Shown here: one piece after another, positions 63,600 to 64,000 of the stretch
How positions within the stretch are numbered: the stretch's first letter is position 1
How the letters are laid out: each line of letters opens with the position of its first letter
From: an uncultured Arenicella sp.
GTDB taxonomy: Bacteria; Pseudomonadota; Gammaproteobacteria; Arenicellales; Arenicellaceae
Reading direction: 5' to 3'
Assembly (NCBI GenBank): GCA_937974565.1
Contig: CALJWL010000024.1
Location: 1-64,000 of the forward strand
Length of the DNA stretch: 64,000 nucleotides
Position numbers and translations under genes: made by a program
The notes under the pieces: generated by a model
Database searches by the model: none
The model's input: only the letters and a program-made list of their open reading frames with translations
Told to the model about the DNA's origin: nothing

Positions 63600-63648
63600 T
63601 AGAAATTATTACTTTAAAAGAGCAACGGTAAACCGTTTGATAAATGTT

Positions 63649-64000
63649 ATGAAAGAACTTAGTAAACACAAATTTAATATGCTCTTCCCGGCCACATCCA
63701 ATAATAAAAAAATGTATGTGGCGCGTTGGCTTGATAAAGTGAAGATAGGGCTGGCCACAATAGTGCTGACTATTTCATCAAGCACTTCCGTTGCGGAGGA
63801 TATTGAGATATACACTGGGGTTATTACTAATTCTACTGGGGTGAATACGAGTATTGCTGATAATCCAGACTTTTTCCCCAATGTGTTATTTATTCTGGAT
63901 AACTCCACCAGTATGGGCGAGACCGAGCCTGTTTTAGATCGTGTGATTACCAAAGACACCGACAGCAGTACAGACTCGGACGATGAGTGTAATATTGATC
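63649..64000 (+). CDS. pilY1: PilY1-type pilus tip protein, N-terminus only
   Basis: The frame from the ATG at 63649 runs open off the end of the window. A hydrophobic signal (IGLATIVLTISSSTSVAED) is followed by FFPNVLFILDNSTSMGE, the start of a von Willebrand A domain with the DxSxS metal site (here DNSTS). Position after pilX and this motif identify PilY1, a large calcium-responsive adhesin and assembly factor. An acidic stretch (DTDSSTDSDDE) comes next. The remaining gene is outside the window. Confidence 0.85.
   Translation, partial: MKELSKHKFNMLFPATSNNKKMYVARWLDKVKIGLATIVLTISSSTSVAEDIEIYTGVITNSTGVNTSIADNPDFFPNVLFILDNSTSMGETEPVLDRVITKDTDSSTDSDDECNID

Noticed and set aside
1-64000. tRNA, rRNA, CRISPR, prophage or toxin-antitoxin signals
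   Set aside because: Looked for tRNA-like cloverleaf ends, regularly spaced repeats, integrase or phage genes and small overlapping gene pairs; none found beyond the features listed.

Overview
The window reads as chromosome of a free-living, probably marine, Gammaproteobacterium outside the Enterobacterales. This is inferred from gene content and order: rpsT/murJ/ribF/ileS/lspA/ispH followed by fimT-pilV-pilW-pilX-pilY1, gshB-tonB-ruvX-pyrB, tusA-ycgL-tusDCB-tusE, DUF3581, DUF945, BepA, an OprO/OprP-type porin and an SLC13 transporter. Most proteins are intact. I see no rRNA, tRNA, CRISPR array or prophage. The genus cannot be named from this sequence alone.

Layout. 1-0.94 kb: right part of an IS3-family element abutting a two-gene envelope operon, a large membrane-anchored alpha-2-macroglobulin and PbpC (1.0-9.1 kb). 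9.3-9.7 kb: an IS66 remnant in which TnpA is fused to a piece of TnpC. 10-12.3 kb: an orphan ParA ATPase and an M48 lipoprotein protease. 12.5-15.7 kb (minus strand): a copper-resistance operon, CopL-like protein, multicopper oxidase CopA and outer-membrane CopB. 15.8-18.4 kb: an MnmM/YtqB-type tRNA methyltransferase and a FAD oxidase (possible split replacement for MnmC) flanking an orphan small beta-rich protein. 18.6-21.8 kb: an LplT-PlsC fusion, Tag glycosylase and a CinA-type protein. 22-26.4 kb: PepSY, DUF3179, a VOC protein, SoxR and DUF4389. A well-preserved SoxR box inside a 19-bp-spaced promoter lies between soxR and the VOC gene and points at the VOC gene.

26.6-33.9 kb: a carbohydrate island with an exported pullulanase carrying two N-terminal modules, a cytoplasmic GH36 alpha-galactosidase and galactonate dehydratase DgoD, followed by a decayed DUF1697 gene. 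34.5-38.5 kb (minus): gshB-tonB-ruvX-pyrB-gmhA, a rearranged version of a cluster known from Pseudomonas. 38.8-45.7 kb: an exported protein resembling an M20 peptidase that has lost its metal ligands, an SLC13 anion transporter, a small lipoprotein, a porin, an alpha/beta hydrolase and BepA. 45.8-47.9 kb: a complete tRNA 2-thiouridine sulfur relay. 48-56 kb: DUF3581, DUF945, obgE, proB, rpsT, murJ, DUF2203, ribF. 56-64 kb: ileS, lspA, ispH and the type IV minor-pilin operon, with pilY1 running off the window end.

Functional themes are envelope maintenance (A2M/PbpC, BepA, MurJ, TonB), metal and redox stress (CopLAB, SoxR-VOC), tRNA wobble modification (MnmM/FAD oxidase and the Tus relay act on the same mnm5s2U nucleoside) and alpha-glucan/alpha-galactoside use. 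No wholly new multi-gene system is evident. The strongest leads are the SoxR-controlled VOC gene, the candidate split MnmC, the M20-like pseudoenzyme, and the copper operon with duplicated Cys/His/Met motifs.
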